From Cylindrodendrum hubeiense (Eukaryota > Ascomycota > Sordariomycetes > Hypocreales > Nectriaceae), in assembly GCA_014621425.1 (NCBI GenBank), contig JAANBB010000066.1, forward strand, positions 62,001 through 126,000: a stretch of DNA of 64,000 nucleotides, read 5' to 3'. The stretch's first letter is position 1. Each line of letters opens with the position of its first letter. Positions 33,670 to 46,000 of this stretch are shown here, piece after piece. The translations under genes were made by a program, and so were the position numbers. Below the pieces are notes generated by a model. That model saw nothing but the letters and a program-made list of their open reading frames with translations. It searched no databases and was not told the origin of the DNA.

Positions 33670-33685
33670 CCGAGAGGATATGCGG
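33670..33685. promoter_or_regulatory. CCG-N10-CGG paired-triplet motif
   Basis: Everted CGG triplets separated by 10 bases, 114 bp upstream of the MFS ATG. It could be a site for the neighbouring Zn2Cys6 regulator, but such motifs also arise by chance. Confidence 0.3.
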
Positions 33686-33798
33686 AGATTACACCACTGG
33701 GGAATGTATCAAGTTTTAGCCCATGAATGTAATAACTGAACCTCAATCCTTTTCCAATGCTGAATACCCATCATTGCAAGCTCAAATCATCACGCAAG

Positions 33799-35712
33799 AT
33801 GGCTCCGACTCTGAGTGGACATGAATTGATCAGCTCCCGCGGAGGCACTCCCCGATCGTGCGATGAGAAGGGCGAAACTCCAACCCGGTCCGGTGATGAG
33901 TCGACATCGGGTTTGACAGAGGTTGACGATGCTCCCCAATATGTCCATGGCCTTCGTTTGGCGCTCATCGTTACCGGGCTCATTCTGACCGTGTTTTGTC
34001 TTGGCCTGGTGAGGAATCCCATGAATTACAAGCTGGACAAGCTCCCACTGATCAAGACACCTTAGGACAACTCGATCCTCGCCACAGCTATCCCCAGCAT
34101 CACGAACGAATTCAAATCCCTTGAAGATGTAGCCTGGTACGGCTCTTCGTATCTCCTGACGACATGCTGCTTCCAGCTTATATACGGAAAGCTGTACGCC
34201 GAGTTCAAAATCACCTGGGTATTTCTTGCCGCACTCGGCATATTTGAGCTGGGCTCGATTATATGTGCTGCGGCTCCAAACTCAATCGCCCTCGTCATTG
34301 GCAGAGCCGTGGCTGGTATTGGCTGCGCTGGGCTTTTGTCGGGTGCACTTACTATCATCGCCGAAAGTCTCCCTGTCCATAAGCGTCCGATATACACCGG
34401 GGCAATCGGCGGAACTTCTGGAATTGCCCAAATTATTGCACCCACTCTAGGAGGTGAGCTCAAGTTCTTTGGGAGCCTCATACACTGTTGCAAGCTGAGC
34501 TAATCCTTTTTAGGGGTCTTCACCGATCGAGCGACATGGCGCTGGTGCTTTTGGATCAACCTCCCTTTCGGAGCGATTACTGCTATCATCATCCTCTTCT
34601 TCGTCAAAATGCCTGATAGGACAAAGAGGAACAAGACGGTTGGAATTCGCAACTTCCTGATCCAAATGGACGTACCCGGCACCCTGATCTTAATGCCTTT
34701 CATGATCTGCCTTCTACTCGGCCTTCAATGGGGCGGTACTACTTATGCTTGGACCAACTGGAGGGTAATTCTCTGCCTTTGTCTTTTCGCTATTCTATTT
34801 GCGATTTGGCTTTTTATCGAATATCGGCAAGGTGATCACGGAGCATTACCACTTCGAATCATACAACAGCGGTCAGTCGCCTGTAGTGCATTATTCACGC
34901 TGGGCATGAGTGGTGCACTATTCGTCATTGTCTATTACGTCCCCATTTGGTTCCAAGCTGTTCGAAATACTACAGCAGAACAGTCCGGTATTAACTTTCT
35001 CACTGCTTCGGGCGCCATGTCCGTAGCCGCTGTTGTAGGTGGAGTATTGGTGAGTGACCACTCCTTTCTCGACGAAACTTCCGCCTGCTTACTTCTATCC
35101 ACATTTCAGACCACTAAGATTGGCTATTACGTACCTCAAATGATTTTCAGCTCAATCCTTTGTGCCATCTCTGGTGGGTTGATTCTACAGTACGACCTTG
35201 ACACAAGCACGGGATATTGGTAAGTCTCATTTTATGTATAGTTTCCATCAAATTGCTGACACCATCAAAGGATTGGGACCTTGATCATGTTCGGCTTTGC
35301 TGCGGGCATGGGTCTACAGATGCCTTTTACCGCTATACAAACTATTTTCCAAGGCCCCGACATTCCTCTTGCCACTTCCATCATTATCCTCGCCCAGTCA
35401 ATCAGTGGCACAATATTCCTCGCGGTTGGGCAAAACTTGTTTCAGTCATCTCTCCTCAAAAAGCTAGCAAGTGGAGCCCCAGAGGTCGACGCCAAGGGAG
35501 TCATTGCACATGGCGTTTCCAACTTGTTTGCAGACATGCAAGAGCAATACAGTACCGCCTCGGCTACAGAGGTTTTGAAGGCATACAATGGTGCTTTGCA
35601 GAAGTGCCTCATGCTGTGTGTTATCCTTGCATCCATTAGTCTGCTGGGAGCGGTTGGTATGGAATGGAAAAGTGTCAAGCCAAAGAAAGCGGATGAGGCG
35701 ACGGAAAGCTGA
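33799..35712 (+). CDS. MFS drug/toxin efflux transporter (DHA2-type, 14 TM), ~561 aa
   Basis: Five exons: 33799-34008, 34066-34453, 34514-35049, 35110-35219 and 35271-35712. The introns (57, 60, 60, 51 nt) keep phase. The start AAGATGG is preferred over an upstream ATG at 33757. An acidic Ser/Thr-rich cytosolic tail of ~50 residues precedes the first span. Family marks include DNSILATAIPSITNEF in the first transmembrane region, YGKLYAEF, the GRAVAGIGCAG segment, and GTSGIAQIIAPTLGG with TDRATWRWCFWINLPFG, typical of fungal 14-TM efflux pumps of the HC-toxin/gliotoxin-exporter kind. The substrate is unknown. It is convergent with the Zn2Cys6 regulator gene, 349 bp away, as in many transporter/regulator pairs. 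Confidence 0.9.
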
Positions 35713-36061
35713 ACCAACAACAGCTGGATAACATTGTGCTCTGTTTTATCTAAAACGAAGAGGGATATGGCTTTCATAAGGGATTGGCTTGGGTCTAAGA
35801 AGACACCAACAAATGCACCTGTCAACTTTTTGAGACGAGAGTGTGGAGATTTTATTCATTGTACCATCAGGGAAACAGATCGAAATTAATTCAGATCAAG
35901 GTAATTTTAGACTAGAACATATAAAATGTACATAGATTGAACCCAATATACAGCTGAGGCTCATATAGAACATGAATCGTAATTATTTAACATCTCGGAG
36001 TATCGTGTCATCTCTCTCGGCTTCTCCATCGACCCAACCTATTCAGTGCTCTCGTTAGTCA
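35713..36061. other. Intergenic between convergent genes
   Basis: 349 AT-rich bases holding the 3' ends of the MFS transporter and the regulator. Nothing else is seen. Confidence 0.6.
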
Positions 36062-38419
36062 TTAAAATGGCAGGTGGGAGATTGCGAACGTGCCATGGTC
36101 GAATTCGATATCATGTAGGTCACCCAACAGCCCCATGTAATTCTCACTGTCCGTTTGAGCACAGAAGCCCGTGCCAGTTGACATTTTAATTTTGTCAAAA
36201 AGAAAGGCCAGCAGATTCTTGGCCGTTTTCGCTTCCTGTGAATGACTGCTTGCTCGATTCCATATTTTATATGAGCGTCTGAGGCTCGTCTCAATCAACC
36301 GCATCTTCGTTTCGTCCGTGTTCAGATCTGTAGATACCATCCGAATCATGTATGAAGACAACAATACAGTGGCCATGAGAAATTCATGAGAGACGGAAGA
36401 TGAAGTTGCCCATCCTGCAAAAAATAGAACCCCGCCAAGCTGTGTTTCAGTATCTAGAATGTGCTGGTATTCTAATAACTGAATAGCTGCATCAAGACAC
36501 CTCTGGAGAGAGGGATTGGAGTCTCTATTAACCCTAGTTTGAGTTAGAACATGATAAAATAGCATTTGGGCAGTAAAAACACTCACTCAGCATTGACATG
36601 ACGCCTGTTAAGAATGATGATGCCCTTGAGGTACATCAAAGTACTGCTGAATCTGGCGATAATATTCTGCGGATCATCGGCTAAGTAATCACCAAGAGAA
36701 GTGAATTTCATGGTTCCGGGAATAGAGTCATAAGTTGACTGAAGAAGTTCATCTAGACGTTGCCTTTCGATTTCGGCATCTGAAGTCGTCGATAGTGTCA
36801 TTACCCAATCAGATATTTGACCAAGAACACGGAAAAGTGGGTGATTAAGAGCCATATGTAGGAGTGGAGTTTCAACTGTATCAGGCTGAGAACGAGGTGT
36901 TTCTGAAATGTCCTCATAGAGGTCTGCGTCGAGCAGATTTGCTGGTAGTTTGGTATCCCACTGGCCATCTTTCAGCATTCGAGGGACACCCATCTGCAAG
37001 GACATTGTAACATCAATACAGTACAGATTTATCCACAACCGTCTCCGAATCTCTCCCTGAAATGGAGTGATATTAGGAAAGTGAGATGGGTCACGGTGAT
37101 AGCCCATCTGAAGCGCGAGGCGGAGAATGATGCCCAGTAGAAGCCAGTCCCCCGCTTGAGAATCTGGAGACCGTATATGCTCAAGCATATAGTAATGGAG
37201 CAGTGCTTCGATAACATACGGTCCTCCGCTGCTGTAGTCACCGAGAATGAGACACTGGACAACCTGGGAGAGAAATCGGGGTTCTTTTCGGTGCGATGTG
37301 TCGGGACCTGAAAATTCTCCGTCGTGAGATTGGCCCCGAGGCAGGTGAAATTGGCTGGCAAGAGACATCATGCCAAATAGAAGCCCAAGCCATATGGGAA
37401 GAACCTGTTGTGGATTTTTCCAGAATGCTTGATACTAAAGATTCCGTGCATATTAGCCAATTTGTGTATGAAAGCTTCACAGAAAGAAGTAGATATGGGG
37501 ATTAGATGGCGTTGATTACGACCGGGAAACGGCAATCGTACCTGTTCAATGAAGGTCTTTCGGTGTATGAATGCTGAGTTATTAAAGCTTGGATGTCAGT
37601 CACGCTTTTATTTGAGAAGAGACGAAGGTGGATGGGATAATCTTGAACTGACTTAACGATAGGCTCATCTCATTGAAATAGGTAAACAGAAATCGATCGA
37701 CAAGTCGTCGTTCCGGCATGGCGGCCAACACATCATCTAGCAGTACTGACTCTTGTCGCCCACAAATGAGTTCTGGCCTGTTTGTTTTCGAGTTCATCTG
37801 TTCATGTCCAGAGGCAACCATGCCAGAGTCGGTGGGGGTATCCTCCCCCTCGGACTCATCACGGTCTCCAAGAACAACCTTCAGTTCGACAATGCCATCT
37901 AAAATTGCTCTCCAATGAGAGCTATCGACATATCTGGTGCTATCAGGGCTCTGGAGAATCTTTCCGGCCTCTGAAGTGCCCCCTTCAAGTGGACTAGGTG
38001 CAGGGCTGTTGAGGGTGGGTGGGGCTTGATTTCTGGACGATGGTTGATGCTGCATCATACTGTGGGACAAATGAGCTGTCATTTCACTGTCCTCTCCGTA
38101 TAGATTAGATATCAGTGTGACGACCAAACCTTCAAGCTGGCCTAGCCTCCCTTGGATAGTGGCTGGTGCCACCGTAGATGGATCCTGAGGTTGGGGCGTG
38201 TAGCCCGGAGGATACGCGCAGGAAGACGACACTCCACGAGCGGAACATGTCGAACATGGTAGTCGTCGATCGCAGCCCAGCCTATTGCCCATTGTCAGTA
38301 ATTGGTTCAGCACATTTTGAAGTGGATCGTAAGGGTTCACACTTTCTTCGACGACATGTATTGCACGAGAGCTGCGTCTTAGCTCGACGCCGATTGAGTG
38401 GGGTCCGTGAGTCTTGCAT
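36062..38419 (-). CDS. Zn2Cys6 transcription factor with fungal-specific middle domain, ~685 aa
   Basis: Five exons: 38343-38419, 37653-38281, 37542-37573, 36587-37434 and 36062-36533. The introns are 61, 79, 107 and 53 nt and keep phase. Residues 19-47 form the binuclear cluster CNTCRRRKLGCDRRLPCSTC...C (C-x2-C-x6-C-x5-C-x2-C-x8-C), interrupted by intron 1 as often seen. A Gln/Ser/Pro-rich linker follows. From ~235 the Fungal_trans domain (PF04082 type) is recognisable: FIHRKTFIEQYQAFW, MGYHRDPSHFPNITPFQGEI, RRRLWINLYCIDVTMSLQMG. Such factors bind CGG triplets in the nucleus. The neighbouring MFS gene is its most likely target (inference). The 32-nt exon 3 is small but supplies the conserved IHRKTF segment. 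Confidence 0.88.
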
Positions 38420-39959
38420 GGTTGGCGCTGTACTCCGTTAATTATGTGAAAGCTAAAAGCAGTTGGGCGAAAACACTGACAATAGGAGTAATGACTGAAG
38501 ATACGCTTGAAAAAGCGAACAATTTTTTGATGATCTACAAATTATCTTACGGATCATCCGTGATGCGTGTCTGCCGTGGGCTCTCGGGCGTGGGCAATTT
38601 CCGAGTGTCGGGAATGACAGCCGCCCGAATGTCCGACCATCCGATCGTCCGCGCGGCATTACAGAAAACAAAAAGAACCTGACAAGGGAGCATTTCGAGT
38701 GCACGGATGATGAATCCGCGGCTTCAGGACAAGGATGTCTCGATTTGCCGAGGCGCGACAACTGGGGAGTAAACCAAGGCTCAAGGCAATCGTCGGCTTT
38801 GCTTTGGCCGTGGGCCCATTCCTCACTGGCCCAGTCAACTGACAAGGCGCATGTACAATTTTGTGAGCTATACACTCTTCTGTAAGCGCCCTAATAAAGT
38901 GATAATTTAGAAAAAATATGCTGTGAGCACAGGTTGCTGCACAAAAATTGACAGGTTTGTAAGGGGATTCACTTTGTCTTCCATGCAGCACCACAGAACG
39001 CCGAAACCAACGGCTTGCACACTCGCGACGATGGTGTCACGGCGCACCAAAAGTCTTCCTTTCAATCAAACAGCTGACTTTGAAGTGCCCTGTTCCATTG
39101 GTTCTTTCTTGTTCACGAGTATCATAATCCGGAGATCTCGAATCTTTCTGGTCCGTTTGTCTGTTGCTTTGACTAGTCACCCAAAAATGCGCCCATGCCT
39201 TGTCGCACCCTGGTTGAGCCAAGAAGTGGCGAGTTAATATTCTGCTCGGGGGCTCGCTCAGATATCACGCAGCTCAATGTTCTATCACGGGTGGCCATAC
39301 GTGTTTCGGAATCGGCCCGGGTCACATTGTCCGACGGAAAGCCCTGAGTGCTGCCTTCATCGAAACCGTGGTGACGTTCCGCGAAAACACCAACATCCCC
39401 GTGCTGAAAGAGCATTTTGACAAGGGTGACAGCAACTCACTCCCAACTCCGTGTATAATCGTGAGCCACCCGTCAGGTTTCTACATACAATAAATATGAA
39501 CAGGGGGAAATACTAAAACCTCGGGTCGAGATTGATCGTGTTCGAAACAATATTCTCTCGACACTAACGGAGGCGATGATGCATCGCCAATCTGAGTCAG
39601 TACAATAAGAGCCGAGCGCACATTGATGCGCAAATATGGAAACATCAGAACAAATTCAAATGGTTCCAACGTGAAATAGAAAAGTGAAGACAATGTATGA
39701 TCATTACCATAGTGGAGAGCAGTCTACAGCAACGAAACAGATTATCGTCGCCAACCTCCCACAACCAATGCGTTCTCAACTACCGCCCAACCCTCATTCC
39801 AGCCTAGCGACACAGCAAGCTTTTGACAACCGTCCTTTGATGCCCGTTCCTCTATCCACTGATCCCGGTTGCTACTCATCCAGCACATGCACCGGTTTGT
39901 ACCGGTTTGTTCGATGTTGATGTTGTCGAATCTCGATTGGAAAATAGGAGACGTCTCGT
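38420..39959. other. Intergenic with an old dispersed repeat
   Basis: About 1.5 kb without a supported gene. It contains one copy of the short repeat shared with 41066-41158. Confidence 0.45.
38996..39069 (+). repeat. Copy 1 of a diverged dispersed repeat
   Basis: Matches 41066-41158 in the same orientation: GAACG, then CGG with TGCA, ACTCGCG, later CAAAAG, TTCCTTT and ATCAA in the same order, with an indel between. It looks like an old duplicated or mobile fragment. Confidence 0.4.
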
Positions 39960-40693
39960 TCATGTCCTGTGATGAATGTCAGTGACGAAAAAGGCCGCTA
40001 GAAAGGGATGACCACATACCAAGATCGGAATAAAGTATTGGGGGGTTTCGTTTCCTTGTCGTCATTGAACATCTCTGGCTTGATGGGGTCAGGGGCCTTC
40101 CGGTCTAGTCCCCTGGCTGGGTCACCTGGAGTGAACCATTGCACCGGGTGGGTGATCCAGCGTGGATCGTCGCGGGGTATATCCCGCTTTGGCGAAAAGA
40201 AACCACAGGCGATTTCTTCGGATCTCGTATTCGTCCTTGCTTGATGTAGAGCGGAAAGGAACATTTCATCTGTAGTAGCGCAGCAGGCGATAGCCCCCCC
40301 GTCAACGCCTAGCAGGCGGCCCATGAAGTTGGTATGTGCCCCTGATTCGTCATCATGCAGCGAGAGACGGGCCAGTGGGTTTCCGTGCTTCATTGAACTC
40401 TGCAGCGTTAGAGCTGGGACCATCTGAACGACCGGCAGGGAGTGGATGGTGATGCCCCTACCGCCGAAACCACCGCGATTGTTGCCCGCAGCATATCCTC
40501 CTCGAGCGTAACCCCCAGTGTAGCCTCCGGCGTGGCCTCCACCGCGACCTCTCCGACGCCCTCCACGCACGCTATTATGGCCCCTAGGGTGGGCTAGCGG
40601 GTTGTGCCTACCGGGCGGGACCCAGCTCTTGTCGAAATGATCTCCTTCGGTGTCTGGCTCCTGCTTGATCTTGTTCTTGTTGTGCTTTCCCAT
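39960..40693 (-). CDS. RGG/Gly-rich protein, ~226 aa
   Basis: The ATG at 40693 starts MGKHNKNKIKQEPDTEGDHF; the frame upstream is open, but this Met begins the hydrophilic protein. Residues ~40-80 are an RGG-type region (RGGRRRGRGGGHAGGYTGGY and on), usual in RNA-binding proteins and a target of arginine methylation. The C-terminal ~120 residues hold CATTDEMFLSALHQARTN and DPRWITHPVQWFTPGDPA, which I do not recognise. Near the end a GTATGT at 40019, a CTGAC and a CACAG give a 53-nt intron; spliced, the protein ends FRSWT at 39960. Unspliced, it would end at 39998 with a different last five residues. An RNA-related role is inference. Confidence 0.6.
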
Positions 40694-42097
40694 TGTAGCG
40701 ATGGCAGTGCGTAGCAAAACGAACAGGAGAAGAGTTGACAAATTGAAATTGAGAATTAGAGCAGAAGGTAACAGCCGTGGCGCGGACACAGTTGGTGCAA
40801 AGGTGAAAAATGAGAGTTGGAAGGGTGGAAAGTGGATGGAGGGGTGGAAAGTTGGTGAAGAAGAAGAAAAGAGTCCGCCTCACAAAGTTGCAAACACCGG
40901 CAGCAGCCTAGATGGAGAGTCCTGTGTCATGCATTCATTATACAGCTGTCAACCAGCTGGCGGGTGGATCCTCTCTTTTCCTGCACAAACAAAAGCATTG
41001 CACGCAAACAGCAACGGGCCTGGCACTGATTCACCAAACCGAGACCCCTTCTGTTGAACAACCCGGAACGTCAAACACAGCGGTCTGCAAACTCGCGGCT
41101 TCGATTGATGTTTGATCGCACCATCGCTTGTGGCATCAAAAGGTTTCCTTTGGATCAAGAATTGGCGGCGAGCTGATCTACTGCATGTATTATTTTATCT
41201 TCTCCAGTATTAAATCGTAGAAATGCTGTAGTGTCCATTTGTCGATTGTATTGTCCCTTATTTCCAGCACCTCTTTGTCTGGTTAATTTCCCACTACAGC
41301 TCTTTTCATGTTGCCCTGAGAATGCCTCGTTTAGATGAAATATGCGGACAACGTAGGGTGCCTCAATGACCTTCGGCAACTCTATGTACGCAAGACAGCT
41401 GCAGTGATGGTTTCTGTTTGGACGGCCCAAGGCATCAGTCAGATACTTCGATAGTTTCAGTCGCTATGTAATATTTCTATCCGTCTTTTTTCTTGGATCC
41501 TGTCATTATGGACGCGCGCCACGGCGTACAGATGTCTACCTCAGATGCCGATTCGGCCCTTGCTTAGATCCACTACCCCAATAATCACACGGAACACAGG
41601 ATCGCATCTGTGAAGAAGATTTGGCATAGTCAGGAGCCATACCTTTCTCCCTGATTCCCGCAGGCGATCACTCGTCTTTACACGATTGAGAGAATCACTA
41701 GCGAAAGGGATCAATTATGAGATGCACCAGAGAACGCAGGAGAGTTGGAGTTGGCCCAGTCGCCATGTTCGCTGGGGAATGAATGCGGTAGTGGGTGCGC
41801 CACAAGTCAAGTGGCTTGCGGAATCTGCCATGGCTGATGGCTAAGTCCCACTGACCATCAGATGAGGGCGTCTCCAGACCAATGAGAGACAAAGGTTCGA
41901 GCTACCTCCGTTGAGATGCGGCTAGAGACATGCTCCAAGGCTGACACCGGTTGATTCTCTCAAATCTCGTGACATCTTGGACACTCGGATACGTTTCCCC
42001 AAACCCCTCGAGTTCGACCCCATGGGAAGTTCTAAATATTCATCCTTTGACCTTGTCTAAGAAGCTGTCTGACCGACCACCAAAGATCACATCCAAC
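40694..42097. other. Intergenic, divergent promoter region
   Basis: About 1.4 kb between two divergent genes, with copy 2 of the dispersed repeat at 41066-41158. No gene is supported. Confidence 0.45.
41066..41158 (+). repeat. Copy 2 of a diverged dispersed repeat
   Basis: The partner of 38996-39069, with an extra ~20 bases in the middle. The two copies flank the RGG gene at about 2 kb distance and lie in the same orientation. Confidence 0.4.
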
Positions 42098-42985
42098 ATG
42101 GGCCAAACGGAATCCGCCTTCGCGCGCATCACCCCTACCCTCTCACCCGAGATTAAAAAACTCGGCTTCCCTCAGAGATTCGTCGCATCGTTCAAGCCGT
42201 CGTGGGTAAACTCCCCCGCCCTCCTGCTCAGCGAGCCAGGTTCGGACCCCTCCTTCATCATCAGCATGACAAACGGCCGCTTTGACGAAATGGTCCTGCA
42301 CAGCGGGCCGACAAAGGATGATGCTCCCCTCGCCAACGCCAAGCCGGAGAGATATCGCCGAAACTACACAATCACGCTGCCATCGTCCAACAGCAGTGCT
42401 CGCCAGGAGCTGCTGCATTTCAAACCCGGCTTTTTTAGAGACAAGATATGGTTTGAGATGGAGGTGGGAGGAGAAAAAGGATGCCGCAAGGAGAGGTTTG
42501 AATGGAAGAAGTCATACGGTAGTGAAATAAGGAGTGTCGGGGGTTGGTCGGGATGGAAGCTCGTGAGAGTGAAGAATGAGGAGCGAAACAAGGTCGTGGA
42601 GAATGATCCCGAGAAGGTCATGAATCAGGACCCGGAGAAGATCATGGAGGACACTCCAAATGAACAAGACGGCTCCAAGAGTGGTCGCGACGACATTGTC
42701 GCTGTATGGGCCGACGCCACAATGAGCTTTTTAAAGGTTGGCGAGTTCCAGTTCCAAGGAGCTGGCGCTACGGGCGAGTTTGGTCAGGTTTGGGCCCTTA
42801 TGGCAGTCTTGAGTTGTATGTGCGTCTGGCAAAAGTACGAGTATGAGATGTATATGCAGTCAATGAATTCTAATGACCCCTACCCGCCGCCGACATCAGT
42901 CACCATATCATGGCAGACTTTCCTGGAGTACGTCCAGTCATGCAAAAATTGCACTGGTGCAAGTGAGGATTTCCTGATCCGTTAA
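42098..42985 (+). CDS. Hypothetical protein, 295 aa, possibly N-myristoylated, tubby/LURP-one-like
   Basis: A single exon. The ATG at 42098 is the first in a frame that is open further upstream without ATG. It begins MGQTESAF: Gly2 with Ser6 fits N-myristoylation. Residues 30-165 contain beta-strand segments ending in Trp-rich WSGWKLVRVK, and phrases such as FIISMTNGRFDEMVLHSGP and LHFKPGFFRDKIWFEME. These recall the tubby-C-terminal/LURP-one-like fold of many unnamed fungal proteins. A charged linker with a near-repeat (ENDPEKVMNQDPEKIMEDTP) follows, then VAVWADATMSFLKVGEFQF and a Cys-containing tail. Fold and membrane targeting are inference. Confidence 0.72.
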   Translation: MGQTESAFARITPTLSPEIKKLGFPQRFVASFKPSWVNSPALLLSEPGSDPSFIISMTNGRFDEMVLHSGPTKDDAPLANAKPERYRRNYTITLPSSNSSARQELLHFKPGFFRDKIWFEMEVGGEKGCRKERFEWKKSYGSEIRSVGGWSGWKLVRVKNEERNKVVENDPEKVMNQDPEKIMEDTPNEQDGSKSGRDDIVAVWADATMSFLKVGEFQFQGAGATGEFGQVWALMAVLSCMCVWQKYEYEMYMQSMNSNDPYPPPTSVTISWQTFLEYVQSCKNCTGASEDFLIR

Positions 42986-43062
42986 TACACGCACGGATGT
43001 GATTTGATCATATATCCAATGTCGATTTATCTAGAAAGCCAAGATAAAGCCGGTGTCCTCGC

Positions 43063-46000
43063 CTACTTCCTGACCATAATGCCAACAATGGCATCCTTCT
43101 CACATGCGCTCGCAACATCCAACGCGCTCCTTCCCTTCGCATCCTCCTTCAGTGGATCCAGTCCCTTGCTCATCATCAACTCGAAGAGGGCCTTGTCATG
43201 GTCGTCTGAGTTAGGATACCCAGTCGTCTTACCAGCAATAGCGTGCAGCATAGTCTCGCCTCCGTGATTGGTAGCAAAAACATCAGCACCACTCTCGGCC
43301 GGGAACAGTTTGTCGTAGTGGGTCATATGGCACGCCATCGGGATTTGCTCCTTATCCGATGCCGGAGACCTCATGTAGACGTGCAACGGCGTGGTGCCCT
43401 CCTTGTCCCTCGCGTTAATGGAACCTCCAGCATCGATGAACTTGTTCCAAAGTGCCAGACTGTGATCGAAGTACTCCTTGGGCAGGTCGATATTTAGACG
43501 GCCGCTTCTACCTGGGTTTCTGGAATTCTTTAGGCACCGGGCTGCGATGTGGTGGAGCGCTGTCAGACCGTTCGGATCAGGTTCCAACAAGTCTGCGCCT
43601 TTGGAGAGAAGCACCTCGCAGACTTCGGGGCGCAACTCCAGGAGAGCATACTGGAGAGGCGTGTAGCCATCGTTATCCTTTGTGAGGAGGGTTGGAGCAA
43701 CCTCTGGGCGGTTGATGAACTCGATGATAACGTCGTCCGGCATGCCACTGTTGTTCAAGATGTGGTGCAGCGCCGTCTTCCCCTGGTAGTCAACCAGCGT
43801 AGCGTCCGCTCCAAGACCAACAATTCTGATCGGTGGGCCTGTCTCCTTCGGAGACCAGTGTCTGTGGGAATAGCCAGGCAAGACATCATGCCAGTCGCAT
43901 GCCGCCATCAGGACGGTTCGTCCCTGCTGGTCGCGCCTGTTGAAGTCTATGCGGGACACACACGGCTCCTCAAGCAGCGCCTTGATGGCCTCATATTCGG
44001 GATGCTCAAAAAGAAAGTTGATTAGGTTTTCCTTGTCGTTCAGGGGCAGATAAATATCCGCCCCTCGCTCAACCAGGGATTTAATCAGCGGAACGGAATT
44101 AGAGACCGACGCGTTGGTGATGGGAAACACTGAACAGAGAAGAGGGTATACTCTCCGCTGCTCTGTCAACGTGTAGTGAATGTCTCGACTGTGACGCTTC
44201 TCGTCGAGAGAGTCAGGACTCACGCCGTGATCGAGTAGCACCTCTAGTGCTTCTAGGTTCTGGTCTTGAATGGCCAAGAACAGGGGATTGATCTCCCCAA
44301 TTGTCGCATCTGCGCCCCTACGCAGCAGCTCCCGCATGACTTCGGGCGCCGCCGACGCCTTGTGTAGAGCTGAGTGGCCCTGCTCGTCCACAATGTTAGG
44401 ATCAGCCCCATTATCGAGAAGAATCGTCACGGCGGTGGCTCTCCAAAAATGCTTGATCTTGCTGTTGTCCCACTCCATTCCCCTAGCCGCCAAGTGCAGC
44501 GGAGTCCGTCCCTTATCGCCCCGTGCGTTGACGTCGGCGCCTTTGCTGATCAAGTACTTGAGACCCTCCAGCTGCCACCAGAGACCCCCTGAAGCAAGCA
44601 TGTGAAGGGCTGTCTCTCCAGGGGCGACCTCCGCCTTGCGATCGTAGTACTGCCCTTGGGTAACTGCACTGCGCTCATTGATGTCGACTTTGAGCGTTTC
44701 CACGAGAAGCTGCAGCATCTGCATGTTGGACTCCTCTTTGCTGCATGCCATCTGGAGGGCTGTTTGAGCACCACGGCCATAGTATGACACTTTCTTATCC
44801 TTTTTAGCTCTTTCAATTTTATCCTTGAGTGGTTTATAAGTGCTGTATGCTGCAACCAGGCGAGGGACGCCCTTTACAACTGGCAGCAGGTCGGAGTTGA
44901 CAAGTCTTTCCAGAAGCTCGTAATACGATGATTCGAGAGGGTGACGTTTAAATCCTTCATTAATCAGATATATAGCATCTTCGCAGTTCCAGAGGTTCAG
45001 GTAGTCGGCAGGAGCACGGAAAATCTCGTCCAAGGCGGACGCGGGGAGAGAAGCCCGAGATGATTTGGTGCAAATCAGCGCAATCTGAGTCTTGATCCGG
45101 CTTTTGATCAAGGAAACAAGCTCTGGCTTCTCGTTGTAGCCTAAACCTTCTATCGTTTTCTCAAATAGCTCCTCATTCGTAGCAAAGACTTCGATGAATT
45201 CTGTACAGCTGAGGCTAAGGGCAATGTCCAAAGCTGTGGATTCCTTACCGTTGACAGCGGAAGGATCAGCGCCGGCATTCAGAAGCATCTCCGCAATGGT
45301 GGCAACCGCGTAATGGAATGTCTTTCGGGCCACCAGCTTGTGTGTGCCGTATTTTATCCTGTACCACGGTTGTTCCTCACACAAATCCCGACCGCAGTTT
45401 GGCCGCAACGGATCCCGAGGGTCATCACCGAACCACCTGCGGCGTCGCTGGCGAAGGGCATCCCAAATATTCTGTTCGACTCGGAACGCTGCGCAGGCAT
45501 GAAGAGGGGTACATTTATCCTCATCAACTGCGTCAACGTCGGCGCCGTGCTTGAGCAGAAATGCGACGGATTCGGCTTCGCCCGAGGCACAGGCATAGTG
45601 AAGCGGTGTTCGGCCGTGGTCGTCCTTTTGATTGACATCAAGACCACTCTCTTCCGCCTTACTAAGAGCTTGGCCAACGATATCAGCGTTTCGGGAACGA
45701 GAGGCTAGATGCAGGACATTCTGGGAATCTGTAGTCAAGTGGCCCAAGTCGGCACCAGCCTCGATTAAAATAGCAAACTCAACCTCAGACCGCATGCTCG
45801 CCACGTGCAGGGCCGTCAAGCCATCCTTGTCTCTGATGTTAAAGTCGATATTCTCGCCATCTTGAATTGCGTGGACAAATTTGACATTCTTGGAGTTGGG
45901 ACGAGTGTTGCTAGAAGCCGTGGCTTCCATGTTGACGTGAATAGCGGTCTGGCCGTCGCTGTTGACGGCGTTGACGTCTATGCCGAGACTGACAATCCAC

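Larger units (their letters stand above)
32888..33798. other. Intergenic, promoter of the MFS gene
   Basis: About 910 bases. A plus-strand frame at 33216-33632 has no motif. The part near the MFS gene holds two CGG-type motifs, listed separately. Confidence 0.45.
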
